In this document: one piece after another, positions 21,964 through 32,220 of the stretch
Numbering within the stretch: the stretch's first letter is position 1
How the letters are laid out: each line of letters begins with the position of its first letter
Assembly: GCA_964036045.1 (NCBI GenBank)
Contig: OZ038378.1
Location: 176,846,341 to 176,910,340 of the forward strand
Length of the DNA: 64,000 bases
Direction: 5' to 3'
DNA from: Eutreptiella sp. 'Long Island Sound 2002'
Lineage: Eukaryota > Euglenozoa > Euglenophyceae > Eutreptiales > Eutreptiaceae
Translations under genes and position numbers: made by a program
Notes under the pieces: model-generated
What the model was told of the DNA's origin: nothing
Databases searched by the model: none
The model's input: only the letters and a program-made list of their open reading frames with translations

Positions 21964-22167
21964 CTATTGCTTAAGGAGAACAGGTCAGAGGCCCAAAAAA
22001 AGTGTGTGCGTAAACCCGGCCTCAAAATTCCGGCCCATATGAGAAACTTCATTTTTTGCCTGGGGAAAATTTTTCTGATGTGGGTGGGTGGGTGGGTGGG
22101 TCGGCCGGGGCTGGCCAGGGCCCCAAACAACCCCCCCCCCCCTAGGGGGGGGGTTCCTAAGCAATAG
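21964..22167. mobile_element. Small MITE-like element with CTATTGCTTA ends
   Basis: CTATTGCTTAAGGA at 21964-21977 is inverted as TTCCTAAGCAATAG at 22154-22167, enclosing about 200 bp with no coding capacity, GGGT tandem repeats and a C run. Related single ends (CCATTGCTTAGTG) occur at about 3323, 9503 and 15654. No clear target-site duplication was identified. Confidence 0.6.
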
Positions 22168-22625
22168 TCTGCTCGGGGGACCTCAGTACCGCAGGGGTGA
22201 TACAGCCATGTTTTGCCTGCGCCATGGGCAGCCTGATATGGCAGGGGGCATGAAGCCACCAATTTGGTGCCTGCTGCTATTCAGTGGTTGGGTAGTTTTC
22301 AGGTCAAGTCAAACTCTAGACTGGAGACGCCAACTGGGCAGTGATGCTGCAGAATGGTGCGCAGTGGGGCTAACACATCACTCTGGCCCACAAAACCTTT
22401 CCTGGTCCCAGTCCCCCAGACCCACATGATCAACGGGGCTGACACAAAGACATAGCACTGGCCACTGGGTGTACTACGAGGGCACCCAGCACCCTTTAGG
22501 CGCCACCGCTGTCTCGGTCCATTGCTGGGGCTCACTGCACATTGGCTTACTTCCTCATGGTGCACCCCGCACCCTCCAACCCCCGGTCTCCGCCCTCCCC
22601 TCTCACCTCTTGCCTTTGCGTTCAG

Positions 22626-22897
22626 GTGGTCCGCCGCACGTCCGCCATCGATATGGAGAAGTCGCCGCTGCAGGGCCACAGACGCGACGTGCGCAAGGTC
22701 ACCCTGGTCATCATCGGGGGGGACCGCGGCCTGTGTGGCAGCTTCAACGCGCAGGTCATCAAGAGGGCAACCATCCGCTTCCAGGAGCTGCGTGCGGCCG
22801 GCCTCGATGTGAACTGCGTCGTCATCGGCAACCGCGTGGCCAGTTGGTTCGCGCGCCGCCCCGAGAAGTACCCGATGCTGGCGAGTTACGAGTGTGG
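22626..22897 (+). CDS. atpC: Plastid ATP synthase gamma subunit, exon 2
   Basis: The exon encodes the gamma segment with the family hallmark GGDRGLCGSFNAQVIKRA (usual form TGDRGLCGGFN), then FQELRAAGLDVNCVVIGNR and FARRPEKYP. Acceptor TTCAG|GTGG at 22625/22626 is phase 0. The donor lies inside GTGTGG|GTACGC: the exon ends at 22897 with two bases of a Gly codon that exon 3 completes, giving ECGRFVRQAP in register with other gamma subunits. The loop residues look intact. Confidence 0.9.
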
Positions 22898-23240
22898 GTA
22901 CGCCCCCGCACCTCTGTCCAGGACCTGTCTGAGAACAGGGGGTTGTGTCTGTTCTTGCCCCCCCCCCCCCCCGCCAATGCTGGGCCATCAACCGCCGGCG
23001 GTTACAGGCCACACCGTGTCAGCCGCCAGCCGCCGCCAACTGCGCGCTGGCGGCCGCCGACACTAGTGGTCCGGTGCGTTGCATACAGTGCCAGACGGCC
23101 ATGCCCCCCCCCCCCCCGTGTGTAGCAATGTCATTGGGAGCGAAGACTCTAATGGGACTGAGCATCTACGGTTCGAGAACGCTATTGCCCTGCTGTAGAC
23201 CCGCTCTATGCTGTTGAATGTGTTTGCGCCCCCCCCCCCC

Positions 23241-23244
23241 GTGT

Positions 23245-23278
<34 letters not shown>
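23241..23278. repeat. (GT)n microsatellite
   Basis: This is a GT dinucleotide tract of about 38 bases with one TA interruption, directly after a C homopolymer. Confidence 0.9.
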
Positions 23279-24000
23279 TCTATCTATGAAAAGATGTGTT
23301 GTTGCTTCCACCGTGGGAAAATGGCTCAAGAAACACGCATGTTTGTGTGATCAGTTGTACTCTTCGTGGATAGTGCCCCCCGAACTGACCGTGGACGGCA
23401 TATGTGGGGCATGGAATTCAGATTTCGAAACTGTGAGTGCACTGGTCCAAGAGTGCACAACCCGGGACTGCCGATACAAATGAATCTGGCAGTGCAATGT
23501 GCATGTGTGTGATACACCAATCATGGTGTATTGTGATGTCTGTTTTACCGTATTTGCCACTTCCCCTCCCCATATTTTCTCAATTTTTTTTGTTGATCTG
23601 ACGTTACCACTCGGAAGGGCGGTGGATGGGTAGAGGTGCACAACAATGGGACCGTAGGAACCCGAACGCCATCACTGAGAGTGGTGTGACCTGATGTGAT
23701 CACACGTGCGTGTGGCATAGTGCAGACATGGCCTGGTCCGCGCAGTGCCGCCAGGTCCAGTTTGCGTTCCTACAGAGTTGCCATTAATGGACCCAAAACA
23801 GATGAGTTTGTGCTGTCAACATGGCAGTGCAGTGCCTCATTTCTTCTTCAGGACTCCGGGAGTGCGGGACTACTGCTGTGTGCCTGCTTCCTGCAGAAAG
23901 GCCCTTATTGGTGTTGAGCATGCTTTGTCTTGTTTGATGACCAACTGACGAGGAAATTGACATCCGGACTTAGCGTTGTGCTCCTCTGTTTGTTGACAAC

Positions 24001-24012
24001 CGTGTGTGTGTG

Positions 24013-24079
<67 letters not shown>
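24001..24079. repeat. (GT)n microsatellite
   Basis: This is a GT tract of about 78 bases with one GC interruption. A dispersed repeat related to 4020-4125 follows at 24106. Confidence 0.95.
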
Positions 24080-24080
<1 letters not shown>

Positions 24081-24105
24081 ACAAGGACTGCGTGAGTATG
24101 CTGGT

Positions 24106-24195
24106 TGGTACCTCCGCGTGTATGTACGTGTTCGCCTTTTGAGGAGGGAATCCTCCATGCGTGGATGGGGGGGTGGGTTGTCCACCCATTGGGTT
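24106..24195. repeat. Dispersed repeat copy (kin at 4020-4125)
   Basis: It shares GAGGAGGGAATCCTCCATGCG, TGGAT and GTTGTCCACCCA with 4020-4125 in the same orientation. Its left boundary abuts the GT microsatellite. Confidence 0.7.
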
Positions 24196-24870
24196 GGGGG
24201 TGAAGGGGGCGTCTCTGGGGGCCATTTCTCGGCGGATTGCCGGAGGACGGAGGGGACGGGGCAGGACCGGGAAGGCGGCCGGGACAGAGGGGGTGGGCAG
24301 GCGAGGAAGACCCGGCACTTCCGGAGGTGGGTCCGGGTGCGGCCCGGAAGAGCTACTGGGGGCCTGACTAAGAAATGATCATAGGGGCTTGACTGCGGTA
24401 GGACAGAGGACAGGGACGAGGGCAAAGTGCATTGGGCGTCGGAGACGATGGAGGGGAGAGCGATGGGTGGTGATTCAGGCCCAGGATACGACACAGTGCC
24501 CCACAAGGGGGCAAAGGCATTGCATGGCACAAGGGCAGGGCATGGTGTAGGGGGCCACGTGGGGGGGATTCGCAGAAAAGTTTTTGTACCCCCCTCCCCC
24601 CCCTGGGGGTACCGCCTGGAAAAAAAAAGGTACTGCACTTGTTAGGAAATTTTTTTCGCAGCAGAACCCAGGGAAGTGCCCGACCATCGACGCCAAAGGC
24701 ACCATAAGAAAAATTTCATTGATGCGGCAGAGGGTGAAAAAATGGTTTTTCACCCCATGTGTCTATACTCAAATTACTCAGACTTTTCAGGAGAATCCAA
24801 TATTGGATGAAAAACATATTGGACCAAATATCAATACCATCCCTGAGCAGAGGGTTGTCATAGTTGGCTT

Positions 24871-24924
24871 GTACCTTAGTGGAAAAGCAGTGGCGCTACA
24901 TTTGCAACATCGTGGGTTCAAATC
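24871..24924 (+). repeat. Diverged tRNA-like (SINE head) sequence
   Basis: CCTTAGTGGAAAAGC looks like a decayed A box and GGGTTCAAATC like a B box, with GTGGC and GCAACA between them, as at 21301-21354. It has no usable cloverleaf. Confidence 0.5.
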
Positions 24925-27560
24925 GTGCTGTGGGCAATGTGTAGGGAGGAACTCCAACATGGGTTGGGACACAAAGGCAAACTGTTTCCCCCCATTTTTT
25001 CTGCTGTACGGTGCTTTGATTTTATCCCCTTTTTGGGGGACCCCCGAGAACGCAGGGGTTACGTAGCAATTCAGCCCACTTTTGGGCCCCCGAGAGAGCA
25101 GGGGTTATGCAACCACAGAGAGGGGCATCCTGAAAAAAGGCATGGTTCAGCCCGGATGGGGCGCCACTGGCAAGGTGCCTTTAAACACAAATACCACCCA
25201 TGTCGGCTAAAATATCAATGGAGACATCCTATTTGCACCTTCCAAATTCAAAGGAGTGGGATAGATTTCAAGAAATCTCAGTTTTTTGGGCCCGGAAAAA
25301 TTTTTGCTTAAAATTTTTTTGTACCCCCCTCTCCCGGGGTACCCCCCGAAAAACAAAATGCCACAGTGGTACCAGGAATTTTTTTTCTACCGGCCCCCTG
25401 GGCATGGCAGGGGGGCACAAGATCACAGGCTGAGCGGCTCAGGGGCACACAACACAGACACTGAGAGGCACAGACGCACGCGACGCACACAGGCCGAAGG
25501 GCACAGGGGCGCAGTGGCCGAGACCTTGGGGGGGGGGGGGGGGGGCACAGGGGCGCACGAGCACAGGGGCATAGGAAGATAGTGGGAATGTACCACCACT
25601 GCAGTGTTCCAGCTGCTGCGGTCACGCACGCTGTGCCTCTGTTTAGGGCTGAACATGCGTGTCTGGTGGCACGCAAGTCTTTAGTCTTGTGCCAGGGTGC
25701 AGTGTGTGGCATGATTTTGGTCCCGGGCCCTCAGGAGTTGTTGTGTTCCGCTTACGTGTTTGCAACGCTCTGTGGTCCAGGGCAGCACGCACCAGGGGAG
25801 GGGGAACAAAGGTTGGCGACCAGGAGGTGGGGTGGGGGGGGGGTCGTTGGAGCCCCCTGAAGGAGGGGGTGGGGTGGGGGGGGTCTGGGAAACGGGCTCG
25901 GGTGTCAGGGCAGTCGTTGCAACTGAAGGATTTGGGCGCCGAAGGTGCCAGAAGAAAAGTTTCTTTGAAAAAGGTTTCCCCAACACATGTACAGAAATGA
26001 TCAGCGCGACGTGGGGATCATATATCCCTCCCCCCCCCACCCCAAAGAACCCGGAAGCCCATGCCCCCTTTGGGTGGTCGGTGCGGTCCCCGTCGTCTGA
26101 GCCCTAAAGGATTGGGGCTGGGAGCTGAGAAAGGGGTTTCAATGACCCCCCTCCCCCCGCACAAACCTTTTCTCCTCCACCCCCGTCTGTTGCAGGATTC
26201 ATTCTGGTTCCAGCCAGTTGAGTGGGCTCAGCGGCGCACTCAGCACTCAGCGTTTGGGCCCCCAGTGACTTCAGTGTGCAGTGGATGTAGGGACAGATGA
26301 TCTGGACTTTGTGCCTGGACACTGGGCATCAGGGAAGGGTGGGCTACCATGACGAGTCAATCTGTGTCTGTGGCTTGCTGGACCAGGCTGCATGCGTCAC
26401 GGCTGGAAGCGCATGAGGGCAGGCTGCAGGACGGCAGGTACTGCGACGAGTACGCTTTGTAGCCCTCGGGGGGGGGGGGTGCTGTATTGGGTGCGGCTCA
26501 GGTGATGATATGCTCCCTTGGCATGCCTTCAGTGTTGGGGCACATAGGCACGGGCACACAGAGAGGTATGGGGGCACAGGGGTATGGGGTACGGGGGCAC
26601 AGACGTGCAGCTGGCACCCTTTTGCCCCAGTGCACAGAGGCTCAGGGGCGCGCAGGCGCACTGGGGTGCCCCTGATGTCGGGAGAGGGATGGGGGGGGGT
26701 TCCCCTTGAGTTGCTCCTAGTGTGTGTGTGTGTGGTACCTGCAACCATCCTCTAGGTGGAACAGGTGTGTGGGTACTTGTGTGGTGCTTGGGCAATGACA
26801 CAAACCTTCTATCGCACACTATTTGTGATGCTTGTCAGTACACCAACCATTCTTCATGGCATGGGGTTGTGTAGCCATGTTAATTTGTTCTGGGGTTATG
26901 TAGCCATATTTATTTCTCCCCGCACACAAAGAAATTTCCCACTTCGTCATGCTGTCAAGTGTGGCTGCAGGTGGTCAAGGATCTCTCGTAGACCTGTGGC
27001 CTGTTCTAATGCTCTCGCACCGGTTTCCTCTGACACTTCACACACCAAAACCCACGCAACACCTCCCTATCATCCGTCGGTCCATCTCCACAGGGCAGCA
27101 ACCACAAAATCTGGGATAAGGAGGGCACAACTGTGCTGCCCCTGAGAAATGACGCCCAGCCCCTCCCTTCATGCTTGAAAACGACGTGCTCCCATGTGGA
27201 TGAATTTGTTTACAATATCTCCCTGTTTGTGCACCGTTGTCCCCCCGTGAGGTGAGTTTTTGGGGGGGGGCACGGGGGGCTTGGTGGCCATGAAGGCAAA
27301 ATAGCAATTCTGATGTGCACAGGTAGGGTAGGGTGCACATCATAAACAAGTTCCCATAGGGGGCGTTTTGCACGCTGCGCGCGCGCTGTGCACAAAGTTT
27401 GTACAAGAACATACCTAACCAACATAGCAGTGTTTAGTACCAATGACAATTAGCCTTGTTGTGCATTTATATGAGTTCCTTGCATGCCTAGCCCTCATTT
27501 CTGTTGCATTCGTGTGTGTTGTTGTGCATGTCACTCTGAAAGGGTACCCGATTCGGTGCT

Positions 27561-28002
27561 ATGGTGATACATTCGGGTACCGTGTTCGGGGGCCTCCATT
27601 ACTCTGCTGTCTCTCAGTCCTTCATGTCCACATCCATGGAAAGGGACGGCTGCGTGCGGTCCCCTTCACCGCCACCCTCTCCTAGGCAGCCCACCCTTAG
27701 TCTCCTCGCATCACCAGAGGCTAAGCGGCGCAATCCCCCGCCATCGCGGCGACCGAATACACCGTCTACGTCGGTGTCATAGCCACAGTCGGCACGGTCC
27801 CCCTCCGCCTTGGGAGCGTTTCCCTTCTTCCATTTGGCGCGATGAGGAAGCACCTCCTTTGGAGCCCGACTCGGATGATACGTATTTATGCCAATTCTGT
27901 GCACACAAGGAGACTTTAGAGTGCTGCCAATGCCATCTGTTTTTGTGCAATAAATGCATGGATGATCACTCGTGTGACTTGCCAGATGATGAGCCGTAAA
28001 TC
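27561..28002 (+). pseudogene. Relic of transposon-like C-terminus with Cys/His zinc motif
   Basis: One frame gives a Ser/Pro/Arg-rich stretch (SPSPPPSPRQPTLSLLASPE) up to a TAG at 27780. A second frame then continues to a TAA at 28000-28002 and encodes LCQFCAHKETLECC followed by CHLFLCNKCMDDHSC. The spacing C-x2-C, C-x2-C-x4-C-x2-C-x4-H-x-C is that of the C-terminus of the transposase at 51350-53047. I infer a decayed, 5'-truncated relative of that element inside atpC intron 2, with one frameshift near 27780. An unrelated host exon is less likely because atpC is complete without it. Confidence 0.55.
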
Positions 28003-28479
28003 TATTGTACTGTTTCTTACATTCCGACATTGAGAAAAACTGCGTATTTCGAATAATTTCACTTCAGATGTGTTTATTGTGCATGTGCTTCTCATTCTGT
28101 TGTAAGGTGCCGTTGAGGATGCAATGTGGGGCCTTGGGTGGCTTGGGGAGGGGGGTTGAGGTGAAACATCAGATTGTGCAACATTGTGGTGCTCTAGAAT
28201 GGTATATAAAGACAAAACTATTAGCATTAGTAACAAAAAACCCCAATTTCCCCCTGCAATAGCCGCGCTGTGCGCGCGCTGTGCAGTAACGCCCCCATAG
28301 GTTCAGTAAAGACTGTCAAAAGCAGTTTGCAGCCAAAGCTGTGCACACCTGGCACACAGCAAACAAATCGTGCCATGCTAGGGAAGCCCGATGGACAGCA
28401 TAGGTGCACAGACGCACCGGCGCACACGGGTGCATGGGCGCGGACGCTCAGCGGCTCCGGCTTCACCCTCCCGCCGCAG

Positions 28480-28813
28480 GCGTTTTGTGCGCCAAGCGCC
28501 AGAGGTTGTCGACCAATTCGTCACGTCGTATTTGTCTGGGAACACCGACGCCATTGAGGTCATGTATACGCGCTTCTTCTCGTTCTCGCGGAACACTGCA
28601 GCGACGCGGTCGCTACTGCCCTTCGAGCCCCACGAAGCCACACACGACATGGACGAGGTCTGGCACTTGCACTCCAAAGAAGGCAAGTTTGCCGTGACCA
28701 CTCAGCCCGAGCCGGAGCACCACAGCCCCAAGTACGTGGACTACAATCTGGCGTTCGATCAGGAGCCGGAGGAAATCATGGATCAGATGATTCCCCTGTA
28801 CCTGAATTCGCAG
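28480..28813 (+). CDS. atpC: Plastid ATP synthase gamma subunit, exon 3
   Basis: The exon encodes RFVRQAPEVVDQFVTSYL, the strand EVMYTRFFSF, then LLPFEPHEATHDMDEVWHL, KEGKFAVTT and the C-terminal helix start IMDQMIPLYLNSQ. In land plants and green algae the LLP region is followed by an insertion with two cysteines that form the thioredoxin switch; here the sequence runs through with no cysteine, so that redox control is absent. Donor CAG|GTGTGC at 28813/28814 is phase 0, and the acceptor CCGCCGCAG is at 28479. Confidence 0.92.
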
Positions 28814-30829
28814 GTGTGCCTAGGGTTTCCCATCAACCAGCCTGTCATTGGTTTTGTTGTGCACGCCCCTCGTGGGCTGAGCACTGGACATTGACAGTGT
28901 GCATTTTTCAAGGCACGTGTCTTTCTTACCCCCCCCCCCCCCGCCCCCCCCCCAAATAAGAACTAGCTCTTAAGGTTGGTACAGCCGGTGGTCTGTCTTG
29001 GTGGGGGGTCCTATGTTTTAGGGATGCAGAAGACTATTGCAATGTTGTTCCCCATCTTTGGCCTATTGCTTGTCAGGGTCCTGGGCGGGGCGGGTGAAAA
29101 TTTTACTTCGGGGGGAGGGGGGCCCTTGGAGCCCCCGCAAATTTGGGGGGGGTGGTCGTTGCGGAAAGGGGCTCCAAGGGCCACACGCTTGTTTCCTCAA
29201 TACAAATGCCTGAAAGCTTGCCTCCAGCAATTTCAAGGGGGGATGGGGGGGCAGTGCATGTTCACAGGGCACAATCCCCCCTCCCCCCGTTCCGGTCGCC
29301 GGAAGTGCCGGAACGTTTTGCCAGAACGTTGTGATTCTGTGAGGCTCTTCAGTGAAAACGCTTGCCTTTGGTGTCTTGCTCTTGTTGCATGGGGGCCTTT
29401 TACTTGGGGGGGGGGGGGGGTTGTGGAGATTTGGAATATGCATGAAAGACATGGAAAAAAGAGAGCCAGCCCTCGGAGCCCCCTCCAGGGGGGGAGGGGG
29501 TTGGAAAATGGGCTCCAAGGGCCCCCCGTCCCCCCAAATAAAATTTTTGGGAGCCTGGTTCTTAACTTTGGTACACTCTGTGGAAATCCCTGGGTGGTGC
29601 TTTAGTTTGAGCCCAGTTATAATTTTTTTTTGGAGGGGGTTTACTGCCCCCTCAGTTCCGGGTACAAGTCACAGTTTTGTATTCCCATCGGCCTGCCCCT
29701 TACTGTTCTTTCGAGCCATGGATCAGGGGCAGCACTTGCTTCCTTGCCAGGGAACATGCCCCGGCGCTTACGCAGCTCAGTGCCCTCTTTCCCTTCGCCT
29801 GACACACACTGTGCAATCGGGGCCTTACGTGAGTCGTTGGAAAGCCGTTGGCCGAGCAGTGCTTTGCCGGCGAAGACAACACAATGTTTAACGTTCCATT
29901 AAGTGCTGGGCCCTGCGCTTTGAACGCCATGGCAATCGCTGCGACAGTGCGCAGCAGACTGTTGGAAGAATTCAGGCGAGAGAGCGCATGACTGCAATGT
30001 TTTCGGACCGTCTCGTCGTTTTCTCCGCTGAAGTCCTTCTGGGGCCCGTGCACCACGTGGCCTTGTGCACCGTTCTGTGCATTGGGGTACAGTGTTACGC
30101 TTCACCTTTATGCCTTTGCACCCACAAATGTTTGGTTGTTGAGGTGCTCAAGCCGCTGCCAATGAAACTGTAGTTACCCCGCTTTGCCTGCGGGGTAAAG
30201 CTGGCGTGTTTCTGTCCCAGTGGTAATATCGATAATGTGCATACGATGCGACTCTTTGCCCCTTTACGGCCTCTCCGACGACCCCTCGGTACACTCGATG
30301 TTCGACTGTTGTGCGCAGTGCAATGTTTGCGTGCGGAGGCGTCGGGTTGCATCGATGCAAAGTGTCTGCAATGGCAACAGAAAAGGGGACTCACTGGACT
30401 GAAGGTCGGGGGTCTCCTGAGATGGATGTACGACCCATGCCACTGCATTTCAGGTCGGTTTATTTATGGCGTGGATGTCTCTCATTGGTACATGGGATGT
30501 TTGCACACTGGGCTTCTTTCTTGGAGGTAAGGGTGGCCTGCATCTTGGTCCTCCTCTTGAGTCTAGCACATATAGTCCAGCACATATTGTGCAAATCCCT
30601 TAGGGAAAGTCCCACGCAGGAAAGTAGCAGCAACAGCATCTGACCCCTTTCATGAGCGCAGTTGAGTGTAGTTTCTTGGAATTGGATACCACCCACGCCA
30701 AGCGTGTGCATCTGGGATCTGGCAAATGCATCGGCGTGGTCCACCGCCCGGCGTGCTGTTGGATATGCGGCCTGCGACATGGGGCCTTCGGGGTGCAGGC
30801 CCTACTGCTGCGTCCCATTTCTTAATCAG
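28814..30829 (+). other. atpC intron 3
   Basis: This is a phase-0 GT-AG intron of 2016 bp, ending in CATTTCTTAATCAG. It contains C and G runs (about 28929 and 29405) and GGAGCCCC phrases repeated at about 29125 and 29478. No exon was recognised. Confidence 0.75.
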
Positions 30830-31012
30830 ATGGTGAGAACTGTGGAAGAGTCCATAGCCTCCGAGATGGCCATCAGGATGCAGAGCATGAAGCAGGCCTC
30901 GGAAAACGCCGGCAAATTGGGCCATGACTTGGCTTTGCAGTATAATCGGCAGCGGCAGGACATGATCACTTCGGCTTTGATCGAGTCTCTGGTCCACGCT
31001 GAGGATTACTGA
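30830..31012 (+). CDS. atpC: Plastid ATP synthase gamma subunit, exon 4 (C-terminus)
   Basis: The last exon encodes the C-terminal helix that lines the rotor: VEESIASEMAIRMQSMKQAS, ENAGKLG and then YNRQRQDMITSALIESL. It matches the invariant gamma-subunit ESxASExxxRMxxMxxAxxNA and YNxxRQxxITxE(I/L) patterns. The stop is TGA at 31010-31012. The acceptor CTTAATCAG is at 30829. With this exon the protein is complete and no frameshift is seen. Confidence 0.92.
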   Translation: MVRTVEESIASEMAIRMQSMKQASENAGKLGHDLALQYNRQRQDMITSALIESLVHAEDY

Positions 31013-32080
31013 GTGACAAATGAACATCGAGCTGAGATACAATGAGTAAAGCGCCCCTGAGACTGAGGAGTGAACCGTGCCAGCGCTGTTTCGATGCAAA
31101 GTAACTGTGCCACGTGTTCTCCGTTGCCCTATGCTTTTCGCCATGTGCCATGCGTTTGGAAACGGCTGTGGTGTTCACTGCCCTGAAAGTCGGCGAATAC
31201 ACAGGCGAACATGGGAGGACAATGACTGGGGGCTTGCATTGAGATTGCGATGAATGGGGATTGCATTGAGGGTGATGGGTGTGGGGATTGCTTGAGGGTG
31301 TGAATTGCGATTGCATTGAGGGTCCCACCCCCCCCCCGGCCCCTTTTGCGAGAACAACGCTCAGAGCAACAGTATGCGCTGTTTCTGCGACTCCTTCTCC
31401 TTTTTGTGGTTGTCCGTGAAAGCCAAGAATTTTTCATGATTTAGGGCTGGTGATGCTATTTTCAAGGATACTCATTGCTGTCCTGCCAGCCATTTTCACC
31501 CCTTCTTGTTTTTTGGGGTTGGAGATCAGGGAATCACCTGACAACTCGTACATTCAGGACGCAACGGTCACTGCTTGTATCTTCTTGCGGCGCGCGCGAA
31601 CAACGCCCTTGTCAGAGCAACACTACGTGTTGTTTCCGTCAAATTCAGGGTTTTTACTGTTGTTCTCGCAAAGGGGGGCGGGGGCAGCACGAATGGGGGT
31701 GGTATGAACGGGGATTGAATTGGCGGTGACGTGAATTGTGTATTGAGGCTGCTGCGAACTGGGACGGGCTGTGAATGACATGCGGTTGCAGAGATCTTAA
31801 GAGCAGATTTTCAATGGGGCCTCGGAGCTCAGGTGCATGTCCACATATATGTCGCATCTGAGCTGTCCCCGTGGCCTTAGCGGGCCTTTGAACATGTGCC
31901 ATAGGACTCTACAAGGGCTGTTCTCAGAGGGGTCCCTGTGCCCGAGGGGCGTTGGAACGCAAGGCGTGCAGCGCAGGCCATACAGTGACATACCACTGTG
32001 GCCGGTGGGCCCATTCCAGGGCGAAGAGAAGGGCGAAGGGGGGCTGAGCAGCCGTAGCAGCCAAAGGCCATAACTCCCGT
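31013..32080. other. Intergenic after atpC, short repeats
   Basis: About 31225-31325 has degenerate repeats of a GATTGCATTGAGGGT phrase. Two members of a short dispersed repeat lie at about 31343-31400 and 31595-31669. The latter has 11-bp ends GCGCGAACAAC / GTTGTTCTCGC that form a hairpin. A C run lies near 31328. No gene was seen. Confidence 0.5.
31595..31669. repeat. Hairpin-ended short repeat
   Basis: GCGCGAACAAC at the left is inverted (one mismatch) as GTTGTTCTCGC at the right, 75 bp overall. The interior, CTTGTCAGAGC...CAAATTC, recurs in diverged form near 2205-2270, and the AACAACGCTCAGAGCAACA phrase recurs near 31352. Confidence 0.55.
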
Positions 32081-32220
32081 CCCTATGGCCATGTGGAGCC
32101 CTGTGCCCGTGGCCACTCCAAACTAATCTCCACGGACAGTGGTTCGCTTTCCCTATGGCCATGTGGAGCCCTGTGCCCGTGGCCACTCCAAACTAATCTC
32201 CACGGACAGTGGTTCGCTTT
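32081..32220. repeat. Perfect 70-bp tandem duplication at the retroelement end
   Basis: 32081-32150 and 32151-32220 are identical 70-bp copies. They abut the point where the Penelope-like coding sequence stops making sense. The unit probably arose at insertion or truncation; it is open on the minus strand, so the reading frame runs through it. Confidence 0.9.

Larger units (their letters stand above)
21265..22625 (+). other. atpC intron 1, with SINE-like and MITE-like inserts
   Basis: This is a phase-0 GT-AG intron of 1361 bp ending in CTTTGCGTTCAG. It carries a tRNA-like A/B-box sequence, C runs, a relative of the 4020 repeat, and an inverted-repeat element at 21964-22167. It also has several phrases of the form GCAGGGGT(T/G)AT (about 21890 and 22190) that recur at 25.0 kb and in the 171-bp array. 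Confidence 0.8.
22898..28479 (+). other. atpC intron 2 (5.6 kb), repeat-filled
   Basis: This is a GT-AG intron of 5582 bp ending in CTCCCGCCGCAG. It holds two GT microsatellites, a relative of the 4020 repeat (24106-24195), and a tRNA-like sequence (24871-24924). It also holds TACCCCCCTC...GGGGTACC foldback patches near 24587 and 25322, GCAGGGGTTA phrases near 25055 and 25100, and a transposon-like zinc-motif relic (27561-28002). GCGCTGTGCG pairs sit near 27371 and 28264. I saw no further atpC exon, and exons 2 and 3 join without a gap in the family alignment. Confidence 0.8.

Noticed and set aside
23300-23340. A relic of the dinoflagellate spliced leader (AAAATGGCTCAAG)
   Set aside because: The match to the leader end is short and mismatched and is not next to a coding start.
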